Assembly: GCF_005047635.1 (NCBI RefSeq)
Contig: NZ_SUKC01000001.1
Span: 62,001-126,000 of the forward strand
DNA: 64,000 nucleotides
Source of the DNA: Arthrobacter sp. CAU 1506
GTDB lineage: Bacteria > Actinomycetota > Actinomycetes > Actinomycetales > Micrococcaceae
Reading direction: 5' to 3'
Positions within the stretch are counted from its first letter, which is position 1, and each line of letters opens with the position of its first letter. Made by a program: the position numbers and the translations under genes. The notes beneath the pieces are model-generated. The model was not told the DNA's origin, did no database searches, and saw nothing but the letters and a program-made list of their open reading frames with translations. Below are positions 45,772 to 54,318 of the stretch, one piece after another.

Positions 45772-47372
45772 ATCCTGAACAGGCCGAAAGCGGACTCCGG
45801 CAGCGGGCTGTTGGCGCAGACATCGAGGGCGAGGCCCAGCACCGTGCGGGTCTGCGCCGGGTCGATGATGCCGTCGTCCCAGAGCCGGGCGGTGGAATAG
45901 TACGGGTTCCCCTGGGCCTCGTACTGCTCCCGGATGGGGGCCTTGAACTCGTCCTCGGCCTCGCTGCTCCATTGCTCTCCGCGGGCCTCCATCTGGTCAC
46001 GCTTGACGGTGGCCAGCACCGAGGAGGCCTGGTTGCCGCCCATCACGGAGATCCGCGCGGCCGGCCACATCCAGAGGAAACGCGGCGAGTAGGCGCGTCC
46101 GCACATGGAATAGTTGCCGGCACCGAACGACCCGCCAATCACCACGGTCAGCTTCGGCACCCGTGCGGTTGCGACGGCGGTCACCATTTTGGCGCCGTGC
46201 TTGGCGATGCCGCCGGCCTCGTAGTCGCGGCCCACCATGAAGCCGGAGAGGTTCTGCAGGAACACCAGCGGGATGCCGCGCTGGTCGCACAGTTCAATGA
46301 AATGCGCGCCCTTGAGCGCGGATTCGGAAAACAGCACGCCGTTGTTCGCCACGATGCCCACCTGGTGCCCGTGCAGGCGGGCGAAACCGGTGACCAGGGT
46401 GGTGCCGTACTCCCGTTTGAACTCATGGAACCGGCTGCCGTCCACCAACCGGGCAATCACCTCCCGCACGTCGTAGGCCGCGTTGACGTCCACCGGAACT
46501 GCGCCGTAGATTTCCTCCGCTTCGGCGGCCGGCTCTTCGACAGCTGCCGCCTCCCACGCCGGTGGCTGGGACGGGAGCGTGGAGACGATGTCGCGGACGG
46601 TCTGGAGCGCATGCAGGTCGTTCTCCGCCAGGTGGTCGGTCACCCCCGAGGTCTGCGCATGCAGCTGCCCGCCGCCCAACTCCTCGGCGGTGACCACCTC
46701 GCCGATGGCGGCCTTCACCAGCGGCGGGCCGCCCAGGAAGATGGTGCCCTGATTGCGGACGATCACGGTCTCATCGCTCATCGCCGGCACGTATGCGCCG
46801 CCGGCGGTGCAGGACCCCAGCACCGCGGCGATCTGCGGGATCTTGGCGGCCGACATCCGCGCCTGGTTGTAGAAGATGCGCCCGAAGTGCTCGCGGTCCG
46901 GAAACACCTCGTCCTGCTTGGGCAGGAACGCGCCGCCGGAGTCCACCAAGTAAATGCAGGGCAGGTTATTCTCCAGCGCCACTTCCTGGGCGCGCAGATG
47001 CTTCTTGACCGTCATCGGATAGTAGGTGCCGCCCTTGACGGTCGCATCGTTGCAGACCACCAGCACGTGGCGGTCATGGACCAGGCCGATGCCGGCGATC
47101 ATCCCGGCGCCGGGCGAATCGCCGTCGTACATGTCTTCCGCGGCCAGCGGGGCGATCTCCAGGAACGGGCTGCCGTCGTCGAGCAGCGTGTCCACCCGGT
47201 CCCGCGGCAACAGCTTGCCGCGGTCCAGGTGACGCGCACGCGCACTCTCCGGCCCGCCCAAGGCCACCGAGGCCAGACGGTCGTGCAGTTCCGCCGCCAG
47301 CTTGCGCTGCGCCGCATCATTGGTCCGGAAGCTTTCACTGGTAGTGTCCACCCGGGAAGCCAGTGTCTCCAT
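45768..47372 (-). CDS. Acyl-CoA carboxylase beta subunit (carboxyltransferase), MCC type
   Basis: 534 residues. The N-terminal crotonase-like half shows [17 protein letters not shown] and [28 protein letters not shown], which is typical of methylcrotonyl-CoA carboxylase beta. The C-terminal half has [27 protein letters not shown] and [23 protein letters not shown]. The ATG at 47372 is chosen with AGGAAGG 5 bases upstream. It is the first gene of the catabolic operon, divergent from a TetR gene. Counterpart of M. tuberculosis accD1. Confidence 0.93.
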   Translation of the reverse strand: METLASRVDTTSESFRTNDAAQRKLAAELHDRLASVALGGPESARARHLDRGKLLPRDRVDTLLDDGSPFLEIAPLAAEDMYDGDSPGAGMIAGIGLVHDRHVLVVCNDATVKGGTYYPMTVKKHLRAQEVALENNLPCIYLVDSGGAFLPKQDEVFPDREHFGRIFYNQARMSAAKIPQIAAVLGSCTAGGAYVPAMSDETVIVRNQGTIFLGGPPLVKAAIGEVVTAEELGGGQLHAQTSGVTDHLAENDLHALQTVRDIVSTLPSQPPAWEAAAVEEPAAEAEEIYGAVPVDVNAAYDVREVIARLVDGSRFHEFKREYGTTLVTGFARLHGHQVGIVANNGVLFSESALKGAHFIELCDQRGIPLVFLQNLSGFMVGRDYEAGGIAKHGAKMVTAVATARVPKLTVVIGGSFGAGNYSMCGRAYSPRFLWMWPAARISVMGGNQASSVLATVKRDQMEARGEQWSSEAEDEFKAPIREQYEAQGNPYYSTARLWDDGIIDPAQTRTVLGLALDVCANSPLPESAFGLFRM

Positions 47373-47458
47373 CGACACCTTCCTGGCCGAAGCCGTTGCG
47401 CATCCCGCAGCCCGCCGCCGATCGGGGCAGAAACAACTGGCCTGCTAGATGCATTTTG

Positions 47459-47474
47459 GTTAGTCTGTACTAAC
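47459..47474. promoter_or_regulatory. TetR operator candidate in the accD / tetR divergent gap
   Basis: GTTAGT-ctgt-ACTAAC is a perfect 6-base inverted repeat with a 4-base spacer, 86 bases upstream of the carboxylase beta start and 88 bases before the tetR ATG. It is the only clear palindrome in the gap. Binding by the adjacent TetR protein is inferred. Confidence 0.6.
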
Positions 47475-47562
47475 TGAAATCAGGCTAGTTGCCGCATACT
47501 GTCTTGTCCAGCATTCATCCTTGTCCAGCAGTCATCCAGCATTCGCGCGAGGGAGCCGATCC

Positions 47563-48183
47563 ATGCCGACAGCACCGCATGCCGACGCCGAGATCCGGCA
47601 GACCGGGCGCAGCCGGGCCAAGGCCACCCGCCGCGCCGCGCTGCTGGATGCGGCCGCCCGCCTCTTTGCCGAGCGCGGTTTCAACGGCGTCTCCATCGAG
47701 GACCTGGGGTCGGCGGTGGGCGTCAGCGGCCCTGCCGTGTACCGCCATTTCAACAGCAAGCATGCGGTCCTGGCCGCGCTGCTCACGGGCGTCAGCCAGG
47801 ACCTGTTGGACGGCGGCCAGGAAGTGGCTGCCAGCCGGAACGACGCCGAGGAAGCGCTCCGCGGGCTGGTCGCCTTCCATGTGGACTTCGCCCTGAAAAA
47901 TCCCGACGTCATCCGCGTCCACGACAGGGACCTGGACAGCCTGCCCGCCGACGATTCGACCCTCGTCCGGACGCTGCAGCGCACCTACGTGGAAGTGTGG
48001 GTCTCCGTGTTGGCCCGGCTGCTGCCGGAGGCCGACGCGGCCCAGCTGCGGGTGCGCGCCCACGCCGCTTTCGGGCTGATCAACTCCACCCCGCACTCGA
48101 CCCATCGGAGCCGGCCGCCGCGCGAAGCCTGGCGGCGCAATCTGCTGGAACAAATGGCATGGGCGGCATTGAAAGCCGAGTAA
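47563..48183 (+). CDS. TetR-family regulator of the leucine cluster
   Basis: 206 residues. The N-terminal helix-turn-helix is RAALLDAAARLFAERGFNGVSIEDLGSAVGVSGPAVYRHFNSKHAVL (read as the usual TetR three-helix unit, residues ~22-68). The C-terminal ligand domain is typical of acyl-CoA-linked TetR proteins (VAFHVDFALKNPDVIRVHDRD). The ATG at 47563 has GAGGGAG 7 bases upstream. It is divergent from accD, like Rv2506 in M. tuberculosis, so it probably represses the cluster until a CoA intermediate binds. Confidence 0.92.
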   Translation: MPTAPHADAEIRQTGRSRAKATRRAALLDAAARLFAERGFNGVSIEDLGSAVGVSGPAVYRHFNSKHAVLAALLTGVSQDLLDGGQEVAASRNDAEEALRGLVAFHVDFALKNPDVIRVHDRDLDSLPADDSTLVRTLQRTYVEVWVSVLARLLPEADAAQLRVRAHAAFGLINSTPHSTHRSRPPREAWRRNLLEQMAWAALKAE

Positions 48184-48218
48184 TGTGTATCAGATACCAA
48201 CTAGCCGAAAGGTCTACT

Positions 48219-48686
48219 GTGATTGAGCTTCGTCCTGTAGAGCCTGCCGACCTCGACGAGTTTTTCGAGTACCAGCAGGATCCCGACGCCAACCATATGG
48301 CCGCCTTCGCGGCCAAGAATCCCTCTGACCGCGGCGTCTTCAACCTGCACTGGCAAAGCCTGCTCGATGACGAGACCATCACCGTTCGCACCGTCACCGT
48401 CGACGGCGAAGTGGTGGGCAGCGTGCTGGCCTACCCGAACGAGGGGTACCCGGAACTTAGCTATTGGACGGCCAAGTCGCAGTGGGGCAAAGGCGTCACC
48501 ACGGCCGCCGTCGAGGCGTTCCTGAAGGAATTCACCGCCCGCCCGATCCGCGCCCGCGTGGTCAAGGACAACCTGGGTTCGGTCAAGGTCCTGCACAAAC
48601 TGGGCTTCCGCACCGTTGGTGAAGCCCAGGGGTTCGCCAATGCCCGCGGCGCCGTGGTGACCGAGGAGATCCTCGAACTGGCCTGA
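48219..48686 (+). CDS. GNAT family N-acetyltransferase (RimJ/RimL-like)
   Basis: 155 residues: VIELRPVEPADLDEFFEYQQDPDANHMAAF at the start, the acetyl-CoA loop region YWTAKSQWGKGVTTAAVEAFL, and RVVKDNLGSVKVLHKLGFRTVGEA. The layout fits the RimJ/RimL-like GNATs that act on proteins or small amines; the substrate is unknown. The GTG at 48219 has AAGG 6 bases upstream; the reading frame extends further upstream only through tetR in another phase. It follows tetR by 35 bases and is closed by a strong hairpin. Confidence 0.88.
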   Translation: MIELRPVEPADLDEFFEYQQDPDANHMAAFAAKNPSDRGVFNLHWQSLLDDETITVRTVTVDGEVVGSVLAYPNEGYPELSYWTAKSQWGKGVTTAAVEAFLKEFTARPIRARVVKDNLGSVKVLHKLGFRTVGEAQGFANARGAVVTEEILELA

Positions 48687-48706
48687 GCCCGGCTTCCGCC
48701 CGTCGT

Positions 48707-48745
48707 CCGAGAGCCCGTGCAGCGTTCTGCTGCACGGGCTCTCGG
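48707..48745. terminator. Strong hairpin between the GNAT gene and bkdC
   Basis: A perfect 16-base stem CCGAGAGCCCGTGCAG / CTGCACGGGCTCTCGG with a 7-base loop lies between convergent genes. No T-tract is evident on either strand, so it is a probable but atypical terminator serving both sides. Confidence 0.65.
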
Positions 48746-48791
48746 CTGCTGACGGCTTGAACCAGGGCTCATGCCTCGGCCCCGGGTCACG

Positions 48792-50222
48792 TCACACCAT
48801 GGTCAGCGCCATCCCCGGATCCGAGAGGATGCTGCCGATGTCGGCCAGGAAACGCCCTGCCTGCTCGCCGTCCACCACACGGTGGTCGAAGGACAGGCTC
48901 AGCGTCACCACGTCCCGCAGCGCCACGTCGCCGCGGTACTCCCACGGTTGCCGGCGCACCGCCCCGACGGCAAGAATGGCCGACTCCCCCGGGTTGAGGA
49001 TGGGCGTGCCGGCATCGATGCCAAAGACGCCGATGTTGGTGATGGAGATGGTCCCGCCGCGCAGCTCGGATGGAGCGGTCTTGCCGGCCCTGGCGGTTGC
49101 GGCCAACTCCCCCAAGGCCTCGGCCAGCCCGCGCAGATCCATCCGGTGTGCGTCCTTGATGTTCGGCACTGTCAGTCCACGCGGGGTGGCAGCCGCTATG
49201 CCCAGGTTCACGTAGTTCTGCTGCACGATCTCACCGGCATTTTGGTCCCAGAGGGCGTTCAACTCGGGATGGCGTCCCAACGCCAGGCACAATGCCTTGG
49301 CCGTGATGGTCAGCGGCGTGAGCTTCAGCCCGGCGAACGCCTTGTGCGCCTTGAGCCGCTGGATCAGCTCCATGCTGGCCGTGGCATCGACGGTCAGGAA
49401 CGACGACGCATGGGGTGCGGTGAACGCACTGGCCACCATGGCCTCGGCGGTCAGCTTGCGCACCCCCTTGATCGGAATGCGGGTCTCCGGTCCGGCCGCG
49501 CCGGCCAGCCAGCCGCCGGCAGGCGCAGGCGCCGTGGACCCGGACGGGGCAGCCGCACCGGCGTCGTGGAAATCCTGCACATCCCCGCGGGTAATCAGCC
49601 CCCGCTCCCCGGTTCCCCTGACCTGCGCCAGGTCGACGCCGAGATCCTTGGCCAGCTTCCGGACCGGCGGGGTGGAGCGCGGCCGCTCCGCAGCCGGTGC
49701 GGCCGGCGCGGGCTCCCCGACCGAGCCAGCGGGTCCGTGATCAGTGACCGCGGCGGCCGGTCCGGGCTCCGCACCCTGGGCAACCGGCAAGGCCGCAACG
49801 TTCGTTGCTGCCATCTGGGCAACCGGCCCGGAGGTCGCTCCTGCTGCCCCGCCTACGCGTCGCGGGCGCCGGGCCGGCCGGCCGTTCCGCTCGGCGGCGG
49901 CACCGTAGCCCACCAAGTTCGGCTGCCGCTGCTGCATCTGCTCCCCGGACGCATTCCCGCCGTCGTCCGGCTGACCCTGGTCTTCCACTTCAATGGAAAC
50001 GATCGGTTCGCCCACGCTGACTGTGGTCCCGGGACCTTCATGCAGGGTGCGCACCACACCGGTGAACGGCGAGGGCAGCTCCACCACAGCCTTGGCCGTT
50101 TCGACTTCGCCCAGGATCTGGTTCAGCTGCACCGCGTCGCCTTCGGCCACATGCCAGCTGACGATCTCCGACTCAGTGAGCCCTTCGCCCAGATCCGGGA
50201 GTTTGAATACCTTGATCCCCAC
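48792..50222 (-). CDS. bkdC: Branched-chain 2-oxoacid dehydrogenase E2 (dihydrolipoamide acyltransferase)
   Basis: 476 residues. A lipoyl domain (~1-80, lipoyl Lys in GEVETAKAVVELPSP) is followed by an Ala/Gly/Pro linker and an E3/E1-binding domain (PPVRKLAKDLGVDLAQVRGTGERGLITRGDV, ~165-205). A second linker leads to the catalytic acyltransferase domain, ending in SFDHRVVDGEQAG with the active-site His near residue 449. With BkdA and BkdB upstream this forms the complex making acyl-CoAs from branched 2-oxoacids. A pyruvate complex is less likely because the E1 here is a two-chain enzyme beside leucine genes. Confidence 0.9.
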   Translation of the reverse strand: MGIKVFKLPDLGEGLTESEIVSWHVAEGDAVQLNQILGEVETAKAVVELPSPFTGVVRTLHEGPGTTVSVGEPIVSIEVEDQGQPDDGGNASGEQMQQRQPNLVGYGAAAERNGRPARRPRRVGGAAGATSGPVAQMAATNVAALPVAQGAEPGPAAAVTDHGPAGSVGEPAPAAPAAERPRSTPPVRKLAKDLGVDLAQVRGTGERGLITRGDVQDFHDAGAAAPSGSTAPAPAGGWLAGAAGPETRIPIKGVRKLTAEAMVASAFTAPHASSFLTVDATASMELIQRLKAHKAFAGLKLTPLTITAKALCLALGRHPELNALWDQNAGEIVQQNYVNLGIAAATPRGLTVPNIKDAHRMDLRGLAEALGELAATARAGKTAPSELRGGTISITNIGVFGIDAGTPILNPGESAILAVGAVRRQPWEYRGDVALRDVVTLSLSFDHRVVDGEQAGRFLADIGSILSDPGMALTMV

Positions 50223-50226
50223 GGGT

Positions 50227-51234
50227 TCAGTCCTCCAGTCCGGTCAATGAGTTGGGTCGGCCGAGCACCCGGTCCACCCCGTCAAGGATGCGGTCCAGGT
50301 CCGGCAGGTGGTGCCGCTCCATCTTGGCCGGCGGGTACGGGATGTCCATCCCGGTAATCCGCACCGGGGCGTGCTCCAGGTAGTAGAAACAGCGCTCGGT
50401 CAGGCTGGCCGCGATCTCCGCGCCGAGTCCCCCGGTCCGGGCCGCCTCGTGCGTCACCACCAGGCGGCCGGTCTTCCGCACGGACGCCTCGACGGTGGAA
50501 TAGTCCAGCGGCGACAGCGAGCGCAGGTCTATGACTTCCACCGACACGCCGTCGTCTTCGGCTGCCCGCGCCGCCTCGCGGGCGGTCTGCACCAACGCAC
50601 CGTAGGTCACCAGCGTCACGTCGGTCCCCGGCACTTCCACCCGCGCGCGGTCCATCGGCAGCGCGTCCTCCAGCGCGTTCTCGTCCACGTCGCCCTTGGT
50701 GTGGTAACGCCGCTTCGGCTCGAAGTAGAGCACCGGATCGTCGCTGGCGATGGCCTGCTGGATCACGGTGCAGGCATCCTGGGGATTCGATACCGCCACC
50801 ACACGCAGTCCCGAGGTGTGGGTGAAATACGCTTCCGGAGATTCCGAGTGGTGCTCGGCCGCACCGATTCCGCCGCCGAAGGGCACCCTGATGGTCAGCG
50901 GCATCCTGACCCGGCCGCGCGTGCGGTAGTGCAGTTTGGCCACTTGACTGACGATCTGGTCGAACGCGGGATAAATGAACCCGTCGAACTGGATTTCGCA
51001 GACCGGCCGGTAGCCGCGGTAGGCCATCCCGACGGCGGTGCCCAGGATGGCTGATTCGGCCAGTGGAGCATCGATCACCCGGTGCGCCCCGAAGTCCTTC
51101 TGCAATTCGTCCGTTATACGGAAGACCCCGCCCAGGGCACCGATATCCTCGCCGATGATCACCACCCTGGGGTCGTTCTCCATGGCCTTGCGCAACCCGG
51201 TATTGATGGCCCGTCCGAACGTCATGGTGGTCAT
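50227..51234 (-). CDS. bkdB: 2-oxoisovalerate dehydrogenase E1 beta subunit
   Basis: 335 residues. Family motifs: VVIIGEDIGALGGVFRITDELQKDFG, DAPLAESAILGTAVGMAYRGYRPVCEIQF and PFGGGIGAAEHHSESPEAYFTHTSGLRVV. The ATG at 51234 overlaps the E1 alpha stop as TGATG, fixing the start. With the alpha subunit it forms the heterotetrameric thiamine diphosphate decarboxylase. It ends 5 bases before the E2 gene. Confidence 0.94.
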   Translation of the reverse strand: MTTMTFGRAINTGLRKAMENDPRVVIIGEDIGALGGVFRITDELQKDFGAHRVIDAPLAESAILGTAVGMAYRGYRPVCEIQFDGFIYPAFDQIVSQVAKLHYRTRGRVRMPLTIRVPFGGGIGAAEHHSESPEAYFTHTSGLRVVAVSNPQDACTVIQQAIASDDPVLYFEPKRRYHTKGDVDENALEDALPMDRARVEVPGTDVTLVTYGALVQTAREAARAAEDDGVSVEVIDLRSLSPLDYSTVEASVRKTGRLVVTHEAARTGGLGAEIAASLTERCFYYLEHAPVRITGMDIPYPPAKMERHHLPDLDRILDGVDRVLGRPNSLTGLED

Positions 51235-52355
51235 CAGTGGCCCCATTCCGCAGCTTCGAATGAATCAAGATAGCGCTCGTAGTGCTGGCGCTGGCGGGCC
51301 AGCACCGGGTGCGGGGCGGTGTAGACATTCTCGAAGAGCTCGAGGTCGCCCGGTTCGGCCATGTTGATGCAGCCGGCGCGCATTTCGGCGGCGGCGTCGT
51401 CCGCGGCCTGCTGGACCCGCTGCCGCAGGGCTTCGTCGAGCAGCCCTTCGGCGCTTAGCAGGGCCGCCAGCCGGTCGATCGGATCGCGGCGCTTCCAGTC
51501 CTCCAGTTCGTTGGCGTCGCGGTAGCGGGTGGGATCGTCCGCCGTCGTATGCGGTCCCATCCGGTAGGTGACCGCTTCGATGAAGGAGGGCCCGCCGCCG
51601 ATGCGGGCATGGTCGAGGGCCTTGCGGGTCACGGCCAGGCAGGCCAGCACGTCATTGCCGTCCACCCGGTAACTTGGAATGCCGAATCCCGGCGCGCGGT
51701 CGGAGAGTTTGCCCTGGGCCTGCAGGCCGACCGGCTCGGAGATCGCCCACTGGTTGTTCTGGCAGAAGAAGAGGACCGGGGCCTGGAAGCTCGCCGCGAA
51801 GACCATGGCCTCGTTCACATCGCCCTGGCTGGTGGCGCCGTCGCCGAAGTAGGCGACCGCCACGGCGTCGTCGCCGTCGAATTTGGCGGCCATGGCATAA
51901 CCGGTGGCATGCAGGGTCTGCGCCCCGATGATCACCTGCGGGGTGGCCATGTTGATCTCATACGGGTCCCAGCCGGAAGGCCTGTTGCCGCGCCACACCC
52001 GGATCATGTCCGTCAGGTCGACACCGCGGCAGTAGGCCACGCCGTTCTCCCGGTAGCTGGAAAAGACGAAGTCGTCCTTGCGCAAGGCCCGCCCGGAACC
52101 GATCTGGGCCGCTTCCTGTCCCAGCAGCGGCGGCCACAAGGCCAGCTCTCCCTGCCGTTGCAGGGCGGTGGCTTCCTGGTCCAGCCGGCGGACCACCACC
52201 ATGTCCTCGTACAGACCGGCGAGCCGGTCGCCGTCGATATCTTCCAGCCAGGGGTCGAACTCCGCGCTGGTGATCCGTGTTCCGTCCGGCGCGAGCAGCT
52301 GGATATAGCTTTCATCATTGAGCGGACCGGTCGGGTCCGTGCCTGGTAAGGACAC
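51234..52355 (-). CDS. bkdA: 2-oxoisovalerate dehydrogenase E1 alpha subunit
   Basis: 373 residues carrying the thiamine diphosphate motif (YFGDGATSQGDVNEAMVFAA ... FFCQNNQWAIS). SSYRENGVAYCRGVDL and the phosphorylation-loop equivalent YRMGPHTTADDPTRYRD are also visible. GTG 52355 is used because AAGGGAG lies 8 bases upstream; the longer frame is not family-like. First gene of bkdABC. It is divergent from an Lrp/AsnC gene, the usual type of bkd regulator (as BkdR in Pseudomonas). Confidence 0.93.
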   Translation of the reverse strand: MSLPGTDPTGPLNDESYIQLLAPDGTRITSAEFDPWLEDIDGDRLAGLYEDMVVVRRLDQEATALQRQGELALWPPLLGQEAAQIGSGRALRKDDFVFSSYRENGVAYCRGVDLTDMIRVWRGNRPSGWDPYEINMATPQVIIGAQTLHATGYAMAAKFDGDDAVAVAYFGDGATSQGDVNEAMVFAASFQAPVLFFCQNNQWAISEPVGLQAQGKLSDRAPGFGIPSYRVDGNDVLACLAVTRKALDHARIGGGPSFIEAVTYRMGPHTTADDPTRYRDANELEDWKRRDPIDRLAALLSAEGLLDEALRQRVQQAADDAAAEMRAGCINMAEPGDLELFENVYTAPHPVLARQRQHYERYLDSFEAAEWGH

Positions 52356-52547
52356 TTGCGACACTCCCTTTGCGTCTTCTGGGCCGGGAGTGATCTTGTG
52401 GATCTCCGGCGCCGGACAGACCCACCGGCACCGTTGCCCGCGGGTGTTTGTGACACTACTCACGTCCGGCAAGTAGCGCAATGATCAACGCCAGAATTGA
52501 GCATTCTGCCCTGTCCGCCGGGGCATGGCCGTGCTAGCCTGCGCATT

Positions 52548-53024
52548 ATGCGGAATCTGGACGGCACCGACCTGCGGCTGCTCGGTGCCCTGGCGCAGGA
52601 TCCCCGGCGGACCGTGGTGGCCCTGGCGCAGAAGCTCGGCCTCGCCCGCAACACGGTGCAGGCCCGCATGTCCCGGCTGGAGCAGGAGCAGGTCTTCCTT
52701 TCCTTCGACCGGCGGATCAACCCGGCCGCACTGGGCTACCCGCTGGCGGCCTTCATCCACATCCACGTACACCAGCCGAAGCTGCAGCAGATCACCGACG
52801 AATTGGCCCGCATTCCGGAAGTCCTCGAGGCCTTCGGCGTGACCGGGCAGGCGGACATCCTGGCCCGAGTGGTCTCGGAGGGCGCCGAGGACCTGTTCCG
52901 GATCAACGGCACCATCCTGGCCATCGACGGCGTCGAGCGGACCGACACCTCGCTGGCCATGCACGAACTGATCCCCTTCCGGATCGAGCCGCTGCTGGCC
53001 CGCGGAGCCCGGCCCGCCGGCTAA
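52548..53024 (+). CDS. Lrp/AsnC-family transcriptional regulator (BkdR-like)
   Basis: 158 residues. The N-terminal helix-turn-helix (LDGTDLRLLGALAQDPRRTVVALAQKLGLARNTVQARMSRLE) is joined to an RAM ligand-binding domain (AAFIHIHVHQPKLQQITDEL, VTGQADILARVV). The ATG at 52548 is chosen. It sits between the divergent bkdABC operon and the co-directional alanine dehydrogenase gene; amino-acid-responsive control of one or both is the natural reading. Confidence 0.92.
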   Translation: MRNLDGTDLRLLGALAQDPRRTVVALAQKLGLARNTVQARMSRLEQEQVFLSFDRRINPAALGYPLAAFIHIHVHQPKLQQITDELARIPEVLEAFGVTGQADILARVVSEGAEDLFRINGTILAIDGVERTDTSLAMHELIPFRIEPLLARGARPAG

Positions 53025-53136
53025 CGTCGGCGAGGCTGGCGGTAAGCTCGGTCCATCGAGCAAGCCCTGTACCGCCGGCGGCGTCCCTGGGTCCCCATCG
53101 CACCGGCCGGCGGCCCGAACAGAAGGGACGGCGTCC

Positions 53137-54222
53137 ATGCGCATTGGAGTGCCACGCGAGGTCAAGAACAATGAATTTCGGGTGGCCATCACGCCGCCCG
53201 GGGTCAACGAGCTGAGCAGCGCCGGCCATCAGGTGCTGGTGGAGGCAGGGGCAGGCCGGGGCTCCTCCATTTCCGACGAGGACTATGCCTCGGCCGGCGC
53301 CAGCATCATCGATTCGGCCGACGCCCTCTGGGAGGAAGCCGAGCTGGTGCTGAAGGTGAAGGAGCCCGTGGCGGAGGAATACCACCGGCTCCGCAGCGAC
53401 CTGACCCTGTTCACCTATCTGCATCTTGCTGCGGATGCCGCACTCACCGAGGAGCTGTGCTCCCGCGGCACCACGTCGATAGCGTATGAAACCGTCCAGC
53501 TGCCGGACCGGTCACTGCCGTTGCTGGCCCCGATGTCCGAGGTCGCCGGCCGGCTGGCCGCCCAGGTGGGGGCGTATTCGCTGATGCAGCCGCTGGGCGG
53601 CCGCGGCGTCCTGATGGGCGGCGTCCCCGGCACGCAGCATGCCGACGTCGTGGTGATCGGTGCCGGGGTGGCGGGAGCCAATGCGGTGTCCATGGCGGTG
53701 GGCATGCGGGCCAACGTCACCGTGCTGGACACCAACGTCCGCCGGCTGCAGCAGCTCGACGACCTGTACCAGGGCCGGGTGGTGACGCTGGCCAGCAACG
53801 CGTTGGAGCTGCGGGAAGCCGTCCTGGCCGCGGACCTGGTCATCGGAGCGGTGCTGATTCCCGGCGCCAAGGCGCCAAAACTGGTGACCAACGAGATGGT
53901 CAGCCAGATGCGGCCCGGGGCCGTGCTGGTGGACGTCTCGATTGACCAGGGCGGCTGCTTCGAAGACTCCCGGCCGACCACCCACGCCGATCCTACGTTC
54001 AAAGTCCATGACGCGGTCTTCTACTGCGTGGCCAACATGCCCGGCGCCGTGCCGCGCACTTCCACCTATGCCTTGACCAACGCCACGCTCCCCTACGCCA
54101 AACTGATTGCGGACGAAGGCTTCGATGCCGCCGCCACGCGGCGTCCGGAACTGCTGCCGGGACTCAGCACCCGGGACGGCAAGATCGTTTCCGAACCGGT
54201 GCGGCTGGCGCACTCCCGCTGA
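53137..54222 (+). CDS. ald: Alanine dehydrogenase
   Basis: NAD-dependent L-alanine/pyruvate interconversion. 361 residues: [20 protein letters not shown] at the start, catalytic Lys in LKVKEP, catalytic His in TYLHLA near residue 96, and NAD motif [34 protein letters not shown] and [19 protein letters not shown] are diagnostic. The last 25 residues ([20 protein letters not shown]) differ from the usual ending, and the protein is about 10 residues shorter than typical. It lies 112 bases downstream of the Lrp gene. Confidence 0.95.
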   Translation: MRIGVPREVKNNEFRVAITPPGVNELSSAGHQVLVEAGAGRGSSISDEDYASAGASIIDSADALWEEAELVLKVKEPVAEEYHRLRSDLTLFTYLHLAADAALTEELCSRGTTSIAYETVQLPDRSLPLLAPMSEVAGRLAAQVGAYSLMQPLGGRGVLMGGVPGTQHADVVVIGAGVAGANAVSMAVGMRANVTVLDTNVRRLQQLDDLYQGRVVTLASNALELREAVLAADLVIGAVLIPGAKAPKLVTNEMVSQMRPGAVLVDVSIDQGGCFEDSRPTTHADPTFKVHDAVFYCVANMPGAVPRTSTYALTNATLPYAKLIADEGFDAAATRRPELLPGLSTRDGKIVSEPVRLAHSR

Positions 54223-54234
54223 TCCCGGGGCAAA

Positions 54235-54274
54235 GCCACGCGGGCCCGGCCGTCCTCGGCCGGGCCCGCGTGGC
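54235..54274. terminator. Hairpin terminator between ald and actP
   Basis: A perfect 18-base stem GCCACGCGGGCCCGGCCG / CGGCCGGGCCCGCGTGGC with a TCCT loop, 13 bases past the ald stop and between convergent genes. There is no clear T-tract, so it may serve both directions through stability alone. Confidence 0.7.
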
Positions 54275-54318
54275 TGCAGGTGGGGACACCCAGGCTGGTG
54301 CGCACCGCCGTCGTTGTT

